A stretch of DNA of 64,000 nt from Treponema sp. (GTDB lineage: Bacteria > Spirochaetota > Spirochaetia > Treponematales > Treponemataceae): positions 33,509 through 97,508 of the forward strand of contig JAFUFU010000026.1 of the NCBI GenBank assembly GCA_017469785.1, given 5' to 3'. Below the pieces are notes generated by a model. It did not search any database and was not told where the DNA came from. It worked only from the letters and a program-made list of their open reading frames with translations. Positions within the stretch are counted from its first letter, which is position 1. The number at the start of each line of letters is the position of its first letter. The position numbers and the translations under genes are program-made. This document shows, piece after piece, positions 25,687-35,264 of the stretch.

Positions 25687-26351
25687 AAAAATATATTGCT
25701 TTCACTTTGATTTCGCTTTTGGCCGCTGCCGCTTTTTCTCAGGGAATTTTGACGGCATCGTCTTTTTTCAAGTCTGTTTCCGAGAACTATGCCACAATCA
25801 AGGATTATGAGGCTGACGTCGATATAAAGGCTTCAAAAACCTCAATGTCGGGGCATCTTTCTTATAAATCTCCGAATCTGCTCCGTATTGATTTCACAAG
25901 TCCTGAAGAGCAGGTTATCTGTTTCAACGGTGATTTACTCACGATATATTTGCCTGGCTCCGCCGCGATTTTAAATCAGGCTGTCGATAATTCATCAAAT
26001 AACGGCACGAATCTGGCTACGGCGCAAGGGCTTTCTTTGCTGGGACGCTATTATTCTCCGGCCTACGAAACTGGTCAGGATGCCGTTCCTCTTGACGAGG
26101 GCAGCGAAGAAATGGTCGTGAATCTGATTTTGCGCCGCAGGAATATGAGCGAGGCATTTTCTACAATAAAAATGTCTGTCTCGCCATCCACGATGCTTAT
26201 TCGCAGGCTTGTGGCCACGACTCCTCAGGGAGAAGTTTTTTCTTTTGATTTCAAAAACTATACGCTGAATGGCGGAATTTCAGACCAACGTTTTATATAT
26301 GATCCGCCAACATCGGCAAATAATTACAATAATTTCCTCTTTTCGGAGTAA
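25683..26351 (+). CDS. LolA-like outer-membrane lipoprotein carrier
   Basis: This periplasmic protein (222 aa) has a signal peptide ending AAAAFSQ. The core 'SVSENYATIKDYEADVDIKASKTSMSGHLSYKSPNLLRIDF' and 'VICFNGDLLTIYLPGSAAILNQ' follow the LolA/LolB half-barrel pattern, which carries lipoproteins from the inner to the outer membrane. Translation is coupled to ftsH by ATGA. A LolA role fits a lipoprotein-rich treponeme, but other DUF4292/LolA-like carriers share the fold. Confidence 0.75.
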   Translation: MKKYIAFTLISLLAAAAFSQGILTASSFFKSVSENYATIKDYEADVDIKASKTSMSGHLSYKSPNLLRIDFTSPEEQVICFNGDLLTIYLPGSAAILNQAVDNSSNNGTNLATAQGLSLLGRYYSPAYETGQDAVPLDEGSEEMVVNLILRRRNMSEAFSTIKMSVSPSTMLIRRLVATTPQGEVFSFDFKNYTLNGGISDQRFIYDPPTSANNYNNFLFSE

Positions 26352-26358
26352 GTAAAAA

Positions 26359-27447
26359 ATGGAAAGCTATGGAGAAATCTTACGGAACGCGCGAACATCA
26401 AAGGGAATTGATTTTGAGACTATTTCCCGCGAAACGGCTATAACGCAGGAATACCTTGAAGCGCTGGAAAATGAAGAGGCTGCTATTTTTCCGGGAGAAC
26501 CCTATCTTGTAGGATTCTTGAAGAACTATGCTGACTATCTTGAGGTTGATGCGAACCACATCCTCACATTATACCACGCCAAAAAAATTCAGGAAGCTCC
26601 TCCGCCATTGGCTCTTACAGCCCGTGAACGGCCACGCTTTTTGATTCCTCTTATCGTGACGCTTTGCGCTCTGTTCGTGATTGGTGCCGCCATAGTATTC
26701 GCGGTTATATTTAAAAATAAAATTGCCGCTCAGCTCGATGAGGCCGCTCTTTCCAGAAGCAATGAATTCAAAAAATATGAGCTTACGGAAAAGCCATTCT
26801 CAGGAAGGCTCTTTAAAAGTGACCAGCTTATTATGGGTAGCGATGCAGGTAACATTTTCCTTACTGTTGCGGAGACAGAGGGCATCTTCGGTCTTGAGAC
26901 TCCGGCTGGAATGCAGTATGTGGAGCTTTCCGAGGAGCTGGAAATCGACGCTGACGGCAATTCAATTCCTGACTTGATTGTCTACGTTTCTGATGTCTCC
27001 CAGAAGAATGTCGATCGCGGTGCGGAAGTCAAAATCATGCTCAAGAATTCCTCAAATGTCGCTGTTGCTTCTCCTGATGAAAACCAGATTCCAAATGCGG
27101 AAGATTTGCCGAAAGAGCAGGAGCGCACTGAAATTCTTTCAGATACACGCGCTTATCCGTTCACAATCAATGCAAGTTTCCGAGGCGGATGTCTCTTCCG
27201 CTACCGTCCTGACAGAAAGGAAACCATCGAGGATTATTTTGCCAGTGGTGATATTGTGAACATGACGGCAAGCAACGGCCTCCGCCTGTGGATTTCTAAC
27301 GGCAATGCGGTCAAGCTGCAGGTCGTTGCGAACGGCAGGACCTATGATTTGGCTGTTCCTCGTGCCGGCGAAGTTATCGCACAGGATATCAAGTGGATTA
27401 AGGACACTTACGGACGCTATAAAATCGTCGTCGTTGATTTGGACTAA
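26359..27447 (+). CDS. rodZ: RodZ-like protein: HTH, membrane helix, DUF4115
   Basis: The 362-aa protein begins with a RodZ-type helix-turn-helix (GEILRNARTSKGIDFETISRETAITQEYLEALENEE, then FLKNYADYL). A basic stretch and one transmembrane helix (about 95-118) follow. The periplasmic C-terminus (about 255-360) resembles DUF4115 ('FTINASFRGGCLFRYRPDRKETIEDYFASGDIVNMTASNGLRLWISNGNAVKL'). RodZ couples MreB filaments to cell-wall synthesis. Between the TM and DUF4115 is a 130-residue segment with no recognised fold. It lies 7 bp after the lolA-like gene in an operon with ftsH and rimO. Confidence 0.85.
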   Translation: MESYGEILRNARTSKGIDFETISRETAITQEYLEALENEEAAIFPGEPYLVGFLKNYADYLEVDANHILTLYHAKKIQEAPPPLALTARERPRFLIPLIVTLCALFVIGAAIVFAVIFKNKIAAQLDEAALSRSNEFKKYELTEKPFSGRLFKSDQLIMGSDAGNIFLTVAETEGIFGLETPAGMQYVELSEELEIDADGNSIPDLIVYVSDVSQKNVDRGAEVKIMLKNSSNVAVASPDENQIPNAEDLPKEQERTEILSDTRAYPFTINASFRGGCLFRYRPDRKETIEDYFASGDIVNMTASNGLRLWISNGNAVKLQVVANGRTYDLAVPRAGEVIAQDIKWIKDTYGRYKIVVVDLD

Positions 27448-27459
27448 TTGGAAAGAGAC

Positions 27460-28926
27460 ATGAAATTTTTCATTGATCAGCACGGATGTGCAAAAAATCA
27501 GGTAGACGGCGAGCTTATTATTTCTCTTCTCAAGAAAAAAGACTGGGAACAGACTTTTGAGCCGGGAAAAGCCGAGTTAATCATTGTCAATTCCTGCGGA
27601 TTTATTGAATCTGCAAAAACCGAGAGTATCAATGCTGTTATGAGCGCAAGGCAGATGTATCCAAAAGCAAAAATATTGCTGGCGGGTTGCCTTGCAGAGC
27701 GGTACGCTTCCGATTTAAAAGACGAGTTGACAGAAGCTGACGGATTTTTCGGAAATGGGAAACTTGATGAAATCTACAAAATTCTTGAGCCGCTTATGAA
27801 AGACGAGAGACCGGTTCTTGTTCCTAAACAGGAAGGGGTGTGCTGTGGCGACCGGGATATTCTTCTTTCTTTTCCAGGCATGGCTTTTGTCAAAATCACC
27901 GAAGGGTGCAACAACCGTTGTTCTTTCTGTGCGATTCCCATTATCCGCGGTGATTTGCGGAGCCGAAAAGCTGATGAAATCATCACGGAAATCAAATCCC
28001 TTGTCTCAAAGGGCGTATATGAAATTAATTTAATAGGTCAGGATTTGGCTGCCTATGGTACGGGTGCGACAGACGATTGTTTTGGCGACGGGCGCACTCT
28101 TTTTCACGAGGGGGAATCAGGCCTTGCGCGGCTTTTAAAAATGATTTCTGCAATCGAAGGGACCTTTGTGGTCCGCTTGCTTTACATTCACCCGGATCAC
28201 TTCAACGAAGATATTCTTCCTGTCATGAAGGCTGATACAAGATTCCTTCATTATTTTGACATTCCTTTCCAGAACGGCGATGACGAGATTATCAAAAAGA
28301 TGAATCGTGTCGGAAGTCGGGGCGCATACAAGGCTCTTATCGAAAAAATCCGCGCTACTTTCCCGGATGCTGGAATTCGCACTACCTTTATGGCTGGCTT
28401 TCCCGGTGAAAGCGACGAAGCTTTTCAAAACACGAAAGCCTTCCTCCGTGATATTGCCACGGACTGGAGCGGCTGCTTCTCATATTCAAAGGAGGACGAT
28501 ACTCCGGCTTACAGCTTTAAGAATCAGGTTCCCAAGAAAATTGCCGAGCATCGTGCCAGTGAGCTTGTCGAGATTCAAGCGGAAATCACCCGGGAGAGGC
28601 TGAAAAAACGGACGGGCAACGAATACGACATTCTTATTGAGGAAGTGCTTTCTGAAAGCAGTGAAAATCCAGATGAAGGACTTGCCATCGGCCGGGCTTG
28701 GTTCCAGGCCCCTGAAGTTGACGGCAGCGTGGTTGTCCGCTATGACCGCAGCTCTGGCTCTGAAAAAAATGCTGTCAAAAGCGGCCGTCTCGTGCGGGTG
28801 AAAATAAATTCCAGCGGAGACGTGGATTTGAACGGTGATTTTGTCTGTGACTCCCCGTTGAACGAGAGAATCGCCAAGAACAATGGAATCTCCTTTGCCC
28901 AGCTTGAAGAGTCTGTGACGAAATAG
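27460..28926 (+). CDS. rimO: Ribosomal protein S12 methylthiotransferase RimO
   Basis: RimO (488 aa) is a radical-SAM enzyme that adds a methylthio group to an Asp of ribosomal protein S12. The N-terminal UPF0004 domain has Cys residues in DQHGCAKNQVD, NSCGFI and LAGCLAERY, which bind the auxiliary cluster. The radical-SAM CxxxCxxC is in GCNNRCSFC. The RimO-type LLYIHPDHF and a C-terminal TRAM domain distinguish it from MiaB. ATG 27460 follows GGAAAGAG; a TTG at 27448 is in frame but adds no conserved sequence. The RodZ-RimO pairing is common in several phyla. Confidence 0.95.
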   Translation: MKFFIDQHGCAKNQVDGELIISLLKKKDWEQTFEPGKAELIIVNSCGFIESAKTESINAVMSARQMYPKAKILLAGCLAERYASDLKDELTEADGFFGNGKLDEIYKILEPLMKDERPVLVPKQEGVCCGDRDILLSFPGMAFVKITEGCNNRCSFCAIPIIRGDLRSRKADEIITEIKSLVSKGVYEINLIGQDLAAYGTGATDDCFGDGRTLFHEGESGLARLLKMISAIEGTFVVRLLYIHPDHFNEDILPVMKADTRFLHYFDIPFQNGDDEIIKKMNRVGSRGAYKALIEKIRATFPDAGIRTTFMAGFPGESDEAFQNTKAFLRDIATDWSGCFSYSKEDDTPAYSFKNQVPKKIAEHRASELVEIQAEITRERLKKRTGNEYDILIEEVLSESSENPDEGLAIGRAWFQAPEVDGSVVVRYDRSSGSEKNAVKSGRLVRVKINSSGDVDLNGDFVCDSPLNERIAKNNGISFAQLEESVTK

Positions 28927-28930
28927 CCCT

Positions 28931-28950
28931 TGCAACCTGTATCGGTTGCA
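28931..28950. terminator. hairpin between convergent rimO and GGDEF genes
   Basis: TGCAACC and GGTTGCA form a perfect 7-bp stem around a 6-nt loop, 5 nt after the rimO stop. No strong T run follows in either direction, so it is a weak or Rho-assisted terminator at best. Confidence 0.4.
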
Positions 28951-28957
28951 GGATATT

Positions 28958-30508
28958 TCAGTCTTCGCGCATGGCTTTCATTGCTTTTTTGTTTTCGTAC
29001 ATGTTCATGTCGGCTCTTTTAAATACGCTCTCTACATTTTTGTCCAATGACGGGTCATAGAAAGCTATTCCGATTGCCGCAGAAACCCGTTCCCATTCAT
29101 TCTCACAACATTTTGAGGCTTCCAGCTGTTCTTTGAAGGATGCGATGAGGCTGTCTATATTTTCGTAGTCCGAATTCTGAAAAATGATTACGAACTCATC
29201 TCCTCCGATGCGGAATACAGGAGAATGGGCAAAAATCTTGCAGACTATGAGGCAGAGTTTTTTGATGGCTTCGTTGCCGTGATTGTGGCCATAGGTGTCG
29301 TTTATCTTCTTCAAGAAATTCAAATCAATCATGCCGATTCCGAATCTTGCCTCACCTGATGAAAGATTTGATTCTAACCGTTGCACTTCATTGTCATAAG
29401 CCGTTTTGTTTCTGACCCCTGTAAGGGAATCTTTGTATGCAAGCATGTTCATCAGCGCGGCGTTTTTTTGAGTTGCATGAAGTTCCTTTGTCGTTGCCAG
29501 AAGATTGTTCATGTAGTCTTCAAGTTCGTGTATCATGGAAGAAATCTGCATAGCGAGGGAGGCGATTTCATCTTCTCCGGGGATTCCGTTCTTAATCCGT
29601 TCCGCGATGTCAGGATTTTTTAGCTCGGCATATTCTTTTACGTCTGCCTGAAGTTCTATCATTCGTGAGATGTAAAAACGGTTTATTGACAGAAGCAACA
29701 GGGCCATGGTGAAAATCAGAATGAGGCCTACGACGCCCGTCTGCCTTAGTGAATTGCGAAGGATTTCCCTGTTAGCATCGGCCACTTCCACTTCTGCGCC
29801 GATGATTCCCAGTTTTTCGCCGTTGATAATCAGTGGGTAGTAGCAGGAATAATTGTGCCCAAAATCGTTGTCCCAGACTCCGAAATTGTCCGGGCGTCTT
29901 CCCGTTTCCCAGGCTTCCCATAAAAATGGATGTTTTGCCCTTTCCACCAGTGCCTTGCGGGCGACCAAAATGTAATCTCTGCCGTCTATAGACTTGCTTT
30001 TGCGTACTCCGTCAAACATATAAAAAATGTGTTCAGGCTCTTCGTCAGGAATGAGGTAATATGTATAGGCGAGCTGGAATGTCTTGCAGATATTTTCAAA
30101 AGAGAGAAGAAAGAATTCGTAATTGTAAAGGGCATAGGCCAGTTTCGTTTCTTCATCAAGCTGTGAGAAGTCGATGCCTTTACCCAGTATTTTACCCGGA
30201 TATTTTGCGGTAAACATTCTTTCGTATGATTCAAGGCTGTCTTCTGAGCTGGATAAATTGTGGGGAACCAGAAATTTTTCTCTGTTTTTGACGTAATAAT
30301 CCTGAAGTTGTAAAAAATCGATTCCGCTGTTTGTGAGGATGTTCGCGAGATGCTCTGAGACAAGCTGTAAATTTTCAAGTTTTTGTGTTCTGTAAACACT
30401 CATCTGATTTCTGTACGTTGCAACTCCTGTAAGCGTGAGCGTGACAATTATAAAAAGTGAAAAAATAGCCGCGAATTTAAAGAGCAAACCTTTCGAACGT
30501 TTTATCAT
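28958..30508 (-). CDS. Membrane diguanylate cyclase with extracytoplasmic sensor domain
   Basis: A 516-aa protein with TM1 (about 10-30), a sensor region of about 215 residues and TM2 (about 245-267). A HAMP-like linker precedes a C-terminal GGDEF domain. The active site RIGGDEF is intact, as are 'DSLTGVRNK' and 'GIGMIDLNFLKKINDTYGHNHGN'. The RxxD inhibitory site expected five residues before GGDEF is absent (FAHS there), so feedback by c-di-GMP is unlikely at that position. The sensor domain is probably a Cache variant; ligand unknown. GGGAG precedes the ATG. A second GGDEF protein (37083-38678) and a PilZ protein (57083-57901) are also encoded here. Confidence 0.9.
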   Translation of the reverse strand: MIKRSKGLLFKFAAIFSLFIIVTLTLTGVATYRNQMSVYRTQKLENLQLVSEHLANILTNSGIDFLQLQDYYVKNREKFLVPHNLSSSEDSLESYERMFTAKYPGKILGKGIDFSQLDEETKLAYALYNYEFFLLSFENICKTFQLAYTYYLIPDEEPEHIFYMFDGVRKSKSIDGRDYILVARKALVERAKHPFLWEAWETGRRPDNFGVWDNDFGHNYSCYYPLIINGEKLGIIGAEVEVADANREILRNSLRQTGVVGLILIFTMALLLLSINRFYISRMIELQADVKEYAELKNPDIAERIKNGIPGEDEIASLAMQISSMIHELEDYMNNLLATTKELHATQKNAALMNMLAYKDSLTGVRNKTAYDNEVQRLESNLSSGEARFGIGMIDLNFLKKINDTYGHNHGNEAIKKLCLIVCKIFAHSPVFRIGGDEFVIIFQNSDYENIDSLIASFKEQLEASKCCENEWERVSAAIGIAFYDPSLDKNVESVFKRADMNMYENKKAMKAMRED

Positions 30509-30596
30509 TAAAATTTCTCCCTATGATGTGCTGCTGTTTTAAGTTTAGGGCATGATATGTGGCTTTGCAAGTGTTATCGTGATTTTCTTCATTCCG

Positions 30597-30625
30597 TTTT
30601 CACTTTTTCCTTTTTCTGCTAGAAT
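30597..30625 (+). promoter_or_regulatory. extended -10 promoter of pcrA, predicted leaderless
   Basis: TGC-TAGAAT (TAGAAT at 30620-30625) is an extended -10 box with a weak TTTTCA 17 bp upstream. The pcrA ATG (30632) starts 6 nt after the box and no Shine-Dalgarno sequence precedes it. Confidence 0.65.
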
Positions 30626-30631
30626 AATCAT

Positions 30632-33016
30632 ATGTCACTTGAAGACGAAATCCTTTCTGACATTACAGGTTCTCAATCGGAACAGGGAGAGCTTTCCGAC
30701 CACGCGAAGGAATATCTCGCGGTCCTGAATCCCCAGCAGTATGAGGCGGTAGTCCATGAAGGAAGCCCTCTCCTGATTCTTGCCGGGGCTGGTTCTGGAA
30801 AAACCCGGGTAATCACCACGAAAATCGCCTATCTCATCGGCGAAAGGGGCGTGAATCCCCATTCGATTCTGGCGGTCACATTCACAAAAAAAGCGGCCAG
30901 CGAGATGTACGAAAGAGCGGTAAGCCTTGAGACGCGGGCAGAATATTCTCAGATTAAGACTTTTCACTCCTTCGGGGCCTGGTTTCTCCGTGTGTATGCC
31001 GAGGACGCTGGAATCAATCCCAATTTTACGGTCTATGACGATGAGGACGTCGTTTCCCTGATTCAGAAAGTTGAGCCAAAACTGACAAAAAAAGAAGCGG
31101 CTACCTATGCCCGGAAGATTTCCCTTGCAAAAGATTACTGTCTCTTGCCCGATTCCCCTGAACTTCTGACCCGGGATGAATTTTTGAATCCCACAGACTT
31201 TGCTGAAATGTATTCAGCCTATGATAAGCGTCTCCGTGCTACAGGAAACGTGGATTTCGGCGACTTGATCCTTCTTCCATATCTTGCCTTGAAGGAAAAC
31301 GCCGCTCTACGCGAGAAAATGTACCGTCGTTTCCGCGTGATTCTGGTGGACGAGTATCAGGATTCTAACGTGGCTCAGTTCAAGCTCCTCGAGGCCCTTT
31401 CAGGCTTAAACGAAGGCAGCGGAACTTATGTCTGCGTGGTTGGTGATGATGACCAGTCCATTTATAAATTCCGCGGCGCTGAAATACAGAATATATTGAA
31501 TTTCCCGAAAATATTTGCAGGAACAAAAATCGTCCGTCTGGAGTCAAATTACCGTTCAACCAGTGAGATTCTTGCCCTGGCTGACAATGTAATCAGAAAC
31601 AATTCCGGCCGCCTTGGTAAGACCCTGCATGCAGAGCGGGGAAGCGGAAAAACACCAGTCCTTGCATTTTTACCGAATCAGGACGACGAGGTGCATTTCT
31701 GCGCTGACTTGGTGCAGAAAAGTCACGAGATGGGAGTGCCTTACAGCGACTGGGCAATCCTCTACCGCACAAACGCCCAGTCCCTCGGCTTTGAAAGTGA
31801 ATTCGTCCGAAAGAAAATTCCTTACATGATTGTCGGTTCTCTGAAATTCTTTGAGCGAGAGGAAGTCAAGGATATCGTGGCTTGGCTTGAGCTGATCGCA
31901 AACCACAAGAATGAAATCGCATTCCACAGAATCATAAACAAGCCTGCCCGGGGAATCGGAAACAAGACTCAGGATAATATCGTCAACTGCGCCCAAAAGG
32001 AGGCCGTGACGACCGCAGAAAACGGATCTTTGGTTCAGAATTTCGAGCAGAACGACATCATCGCGGCCTGCCGTTACATGACTGGCCGCCTGTCTGGGAA
32101 GTCAAAATCAGAGGTTGCAAAATTCACTGAGATAATAGAAGAAATTGAATGTATGTTCGGCGAGGACACGAGCGCGGGAGGAGAACTTGCCGCAGAACTT
32201 GTCTCAGAAAACTCTGGCGGAGACTTAAAAAAGCGGGAAGGCCGACATTCTCTTGCGGAACTAATCGAAGCTATCGCAAAAAAATCTGGTCTGGCCCAGT
32301 ATTACGAGGAGCGTGACAAGGAAGAGCACAGCTTTAGGACAGAAAACATTCAGGAACTTGCAAACTCTGCCGTTCCCTATCCGCTTGCCCGTCAGGGGCT
32401 CCTAGACTTCCTTGACAATATCCAGCTCGACAGGACCCTTTCGAAGGCAGACGAGGATGTTTCTGACGATGCTGTCACTCTCATAACTCTCCATAACACC
32501 AAGGGGCTTGAATTCAACCGTGTGGTGATGACCGGAATGGAAGAGGGCATGTTCCCGAGAAACGGTGACGATGAGGAAGAGATGGAAGAAGAGCGGCGAC
32601 TCTGTTACGTTGGCATCACCCGGGCCAAAAACGAGCTTTACCTGACCAGTTGTGCCATCAGGCGCATGTACGGCCACATCGAATACATGAAGGCAAGCCC
32701 CTTTCTTCTTGAAATGGGAAATGAGGGCGTTAAGGCAATCGGGCACCTTCCGTCAAGCTACAGGCAGACCGGATTCCATGGCGGTGATTATGGCGAGCGT
32801 GGACTTTCCCATCCTGATGTGGAAAGCGACCCAATCAAACGCAAGTATTCCCGTGGAACGAAAATCTATCACGACGAATACGGATACGGAATCATCGCGA
32901 ACACCACGGTAAACGATGAGGGGGAGTATGGAATTACGGTGAGCTTCGAGAACAGCGGAATCAAGCGCTTCCTGCCAAAATATCAGGAAAGCCAGCTGAT
33001 GGTCGTAAAAGACTGA
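30632..33016 (+). CDS. pcrA: UvrD/PcrA-type DNA helicase
   Basis: This is a superfamily 1A 3'-5' helicase (794 aa) that acts in repair and in removing proteins from DNA. Visible motifs include I (GAGSGKTRVIT), Ia (TFTKKAASEM), II (VDEYQDSN), III (GDDDQSIYKFRGA), IV (LESNYRST), V (TLHNTKGLEFNRV) and VI (CYVGITRAKNEL). The C-terminal about 65 residues (KYSRGTKIYHDEYGYGII) resemble the PcrA/UvrD C-terminal RNA-polymerase-binding Tudor-like fold. All motifs are intact. The N-terminus has about 27 residues before the helicase fold. Confidence 0.93.
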   Translation: MSLEDEILSDITGSQSEQGELSDHAKEYLAVLNPQQYEAVVHEGSPLLILAGAGSGKTRVITTKIAYLIGERGVNPHSILAVTFTKKAASEMYERAVSLETRAEYSQIKTFHSFGAWFLRVYAEDAGINPNFTVYDDEDVVSLIQKVEPKLTKKEAATYARKISLAKDYCLLPDSPELLTRDEFLNPTDFAEMYSAYDKRLRATGNVDFGDLILLPYLALKENAALREKMYRRFRVILVDEYQDSNVAQFKLLEALSGLNEGSGTYVCVVGDDDQSIYKFRGAEIQNILNFPKIFAGTKIVRLESNYRSTSEILALADNVIRNNSGRLGKTLHAERGSGKTPVLAFLPNQDDEVHFCADLVQKSHEMGVPYSDWAILYRTNAQSLGFESEFVRKKIPYMIVGSLKFFEREEVKDIVAWLELIANHKNEIAFHRIINKPARGIGNKTQDNIVNCAQKEAVTTAENGSLVQNFEQNDIIAACRYMTGRLSGKSKSEVAKFTEIIEEIECMFGEDTSAGGELAAELVSENSGGDLKKREGRHSLAELIEAIAKKSGLAQYYEERDKEEHSFRTENIQELANSAVPYPLARQGLLDFLDNIQLDRTLSKADEDVSDDAVTLITLHNTKGLEFNRVVMTGMEEGMFPRNGDDEEEMEEERRLCYVGITRAKNELYLTSCAIRRMYGHIEYMKASPFLLEMGNEGVKAIGHLPSSYRQTGFHGGDYGERGLSHPDVESDPIKRKYSRGTKIYHDEYGYGIIANTTVNDEGEYGITVSFENSGIKRFLPKYQESQLMVVKD

Positions 33017-33072
33017 CGTGTGATGCACGAACAGCCTGTCTCTTTGTTACTTCTAATCTATTTTAGGGTTTT

Positions 33073-33936
33073 ATGAATATGACTAAACGATTTTTTTTCT
33101 TCTTTCTGATTTTTTCTCTTCTTTGCGCTTTTATTTCCGCGGAATCTGTGGTTTCTGATTATACGATTCAAAAAGTGGAAGATTTTGTGACTTTCCGTGT
33201 CACTTTGAAAAGCGAAAAAGATGAGATTGCTTATCAGAAAATCCAGGCTCTTCGCGATGAGGCTCTTGCAAATCTCCCTGAGTATGCGATTGATTATGAG
33301 CAGGAAGAATGTATCCTTGAGAGTCTGTATCTGACTGAGTTTTATGAACATTCCCTCTCGGCAAGCGGAAATCAAAAAGAACTTCGCACCCAGATGAAAA
33401 AACAGATGAAAAAGGATATGGCCTGCATCGACAACCGTTCTCAAAAGCAGATAAATGAATGGCTCTATCAGTTTACCGCCGACGTAACTTCCTACTATAT
33501 GACACGTTCTGTTACCGCGACTTTTTTGTATGGGATGCGCGTAAAGGATTACTATGAAAAAGCCCTTGAACTGAACAAGGACAGGGCCTCGTCCCATGTG
33601 TGCCTCGGAAACTGGTGTTTTTATGCCCCTAGAATTTTTGGCGGCGGCTTGAAAAAATCCCTGAAACATTTTGAAGACTCTGTGAATTGCGCTGTAATCC
33701 CCGGCGAAAAATATCTTGCCTACATCTCTATGTCGCAAATCAATTTTGAGTACAAAAACTGGGATGTTGCAAAAGAATATCTGGAAAAAGCCATCGCGCT
33801 TGATTTGGGACGCAAGGATTTGGATTTAATAGCCCGTTGTAATAAAAAGGGCTATTCCTACTTTCAGTATCTGAGAAACCGTTCCGGAATCGATGAAGAA
33901 ATGCCGGAGAACGAAAAAGACGAGGATGATAAATAA
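33073..33936 (+). CDS. Exported TPR-like protein of unknown function
   Basis: A 287-aa protein with a signal peptide (NMTKRFFFFFLIFSLLCAFISAE). The C-terminal half contains TPR-like helices ('KDYYEKALELNKDRASSHVCLGNWCFYAP', 'AYISMSQINFEYKNWDVAKEYLEKAIALDLG'), followed by a short acidic tail. I do not recognise the family with confidence; treponemal periplasmic TPR proteins of this size exist and may scaffold envelope complexes. An AGGG lies 4-10 nt before two alternative ATGs (33073, 33079). It begins 56 bp after pcrA and precedes an outer-membrane protein gene that has its own promoter. Confidence 0.6.
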   Translation: MNMTKRFFFFFLIFSLLCAFISAESVVSDYTIQKVEDFVTFRVTLKSEKDEIAYQKIQALRDEALANLPEYAIDYEQEECILESLYLTEFYEHSLSASGNQKELRTQMKKQMKKDMACIDNRSQKQINEWLYQFTADVTSYYMTRSVTATFLYGMRVKDYYEKALELNKDRASSHVCLGNWCFYAPRIFGGGLKKSLKHFEDSVNCAVIPGEKYLAYISMSQINFEYKNWDVAKEYLEKAIALDLGRKDLDLIARCNKKGYSYFQYLRNRSGIDEEMPENEKDEDDK

Positions 33937-33982
33937 TTCATAAATTTTCCTTAAAATCGTTTTTTTTAATCGGATAGTGTGT

Positions 33983-33988
33983 TAGAAT
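33983..33988 (+). promoter_or_regulatory. extended -10 box of the outer-membrane protein gene
   Basis: TGT-TAGAAT is an extended -10 match. The predicted leader is about 39 nt and includes AGGAGG (34022-34027), in contrast with the leaderless starts elsewhere in the window. Confidence 0.5.
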
Positions 33989-34033
33989 ACTCTTGTATTT
34001 ATTGAAAATGGATGTATATTCCAGGAGGTTAAC

Positions 34034-35182
34034 ATGAAGAGGATTCGTTTTCTTGCTGTTTTAATGCTTGCTTCTTTCTCTGCGTTTTCATTGTATGCGG
34101 AAACAATCACATTAAAATGGGGAGACAATACCCTTGATATTACAGATTTGAACGCTGACCTTATGAAGATTATCAGCGATCATAAGAGTGAGATTGAAAG
34201 CGCATTGGAAAGCCAGAACGTAAGTCAGGCAGACGCAGCTTCGGCACGTGACAAGGCTGTCAGTGCCTATGATACTTACGTTAAAGGCTCTGGCCTTTCT
34301 ACGCTTACCCCTTATACAACGACTGTCAAAGGTTTGAATGACTTTTCTGATGTCTTGGCAGATGTAATTCCGAACTCTCAGATTCAGCAGAATGTCTGGG
34401 CCAATGCCTGGATTGGCAATATTCTCCCGGTGCCTAATTTCGGCTTCGGTATCAACTCTGGATTTACAAAGCTTGATTTGTCGCCGATTGTTTCTGTCGC
34501 AGAGGCCTTGGGAATGTCTGACGGCGACGGTATTCCAAATACCCTTGTATGGCCGACGATTACCGCTGATTTTCGCGTGGGCGGTTTCCTTCTTCCATTT
34601 GATGTGGGCTTTACGGCCATGTCCCTTGACTCTAATATGGTTAAACCTATTGGAAAGGCAATTGATCCCGCAAATTTTGATTTCTTTATGGTTGGCGGTG
34701 ATGTCCGCTATGCGATTCTTGAAGGCGGAATTCTCCGTCCAAAGTTGTCTGTTGGTCTTGGCGCATATTATTCAAAGGGAAATTTCGGTGTGGAGCAGGA
34801 CGGATCAAGCGCGGAACTTGATTTTGAGACCACTTCTATCGTCCTTAGCACACAGGCTTCTATAAAGCTTCTTTGCTTCGTTCCATTTGTCGGCGGACGA
34901 GTTATGTTCTCCAAATCAAGCGTTGACTGGAAAGTTCATGCAAACTGGGCTTCTATCTTGAAGTCTGACAGCCAAGAGCTTGCGAATGCAATAAAATATG
35001 GATTCTTGCCTTCAAATTTCAGCGATGGCGTATCAACATCATTTGATGAGCACGTTCGCCCGGTACTGTACGGTGGTTTTGCCATCGACATGTCTATCGT
35101 GGACCTTACTTTCAGCGGAAGTTATGATATCCGCTCTCAAATTCCTTCCGGCGCGGTCAGTCTCCGCCTCGCTATGAACTAA
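34034..35182 (+). CDS. Treponemal outer-membrane beta-barrel protein
   Basis: The 382-aa exported protein has signal peptide KRIRFLAVLMLASFSAFSLYA. After a helical N-terminal region of about 90 residues it has alternating-strand segments ('FRVGGFLLPFDVGFTAMSL', 'LRPKLSVGLGAYYSKGNFGV', 'RPVLYGGFAIDMSIVDLTFSGSYDI') and ends in '...AVSLRLAMN', consistent with a transmembrane barrel. A 'MSDGDGIPNTLVWP' loop with an Asp-rich turn is visible. The family is common in host-associated treponemes, but I cannot assign a substrate. AGGAGG lies 6 nt before the ATG, giving strong translation. Confidence 0.65.
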   Translation: MKRIRFLAVLMLASFSAFSLYAETITLKWGDNTLDITDLNADLMKIISDHKSEIESALESQNVSQADAASARDKAVSAYDTYVKGSGLSTLTPYTTTVKGLNDFSDVLADVIPNSQIQQNVWANAWIGNILPVPNFGFGINSGFTKLDLSPIVSVAEALGMSDGDGIPNTLVWPTITADFRVGGFLLPFDVGFTAMSLDSNMVKPIGKAIDPANFDFFMVGGDVRYAILEGGILRPKLSVGLGAYYSKGNFGVEQDGSSAELDFETTSIVLSTQASIKLLCFVPFVGGRVMFSKSSVDWKVHANWASILKSDSQELANAIKYGFLPSNFSDGVSTSFDEHVRPVLYGGFAIDMSIVDLTFSGSYDIRSQIPSGAVSLRLAMN

Positions 35183-35196
35183 TCATCTTGATTTTT

Positions 35197-35226
35197 ATCC
35201 CGCTCCTGCGATGAGCGGGATTTTTT
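35197..35226 (+). terminator. intrinsic terminator after the outer-membrane protein gene
   Basis: ATCCCGCTC (35197-35205) pairs perfectly with GAGCGGGAT (35213-35221), followed by T6. It ends just before the gatC promoter. Confidence 0.9.
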
Positions 35227-35252
35227 ATATTCCCCAATCTCGCGCAATTCGT

Positions 35253-35258
35253 TATAAT
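35253..35258 (+). promoter_or_regulatory. -10 box of gatCA, predicted leaderless
   Basis: TATAAT lies 6 nt before the gatC ATG at 35265; the base pairs upstream give only a weak -35 (TTCCCC at 35230-35235, 17-bp spacer). No Shine-Dalgarno sequence is present. Confidence 0.6.
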
Positions 35259-35264
35259 AAGCCT

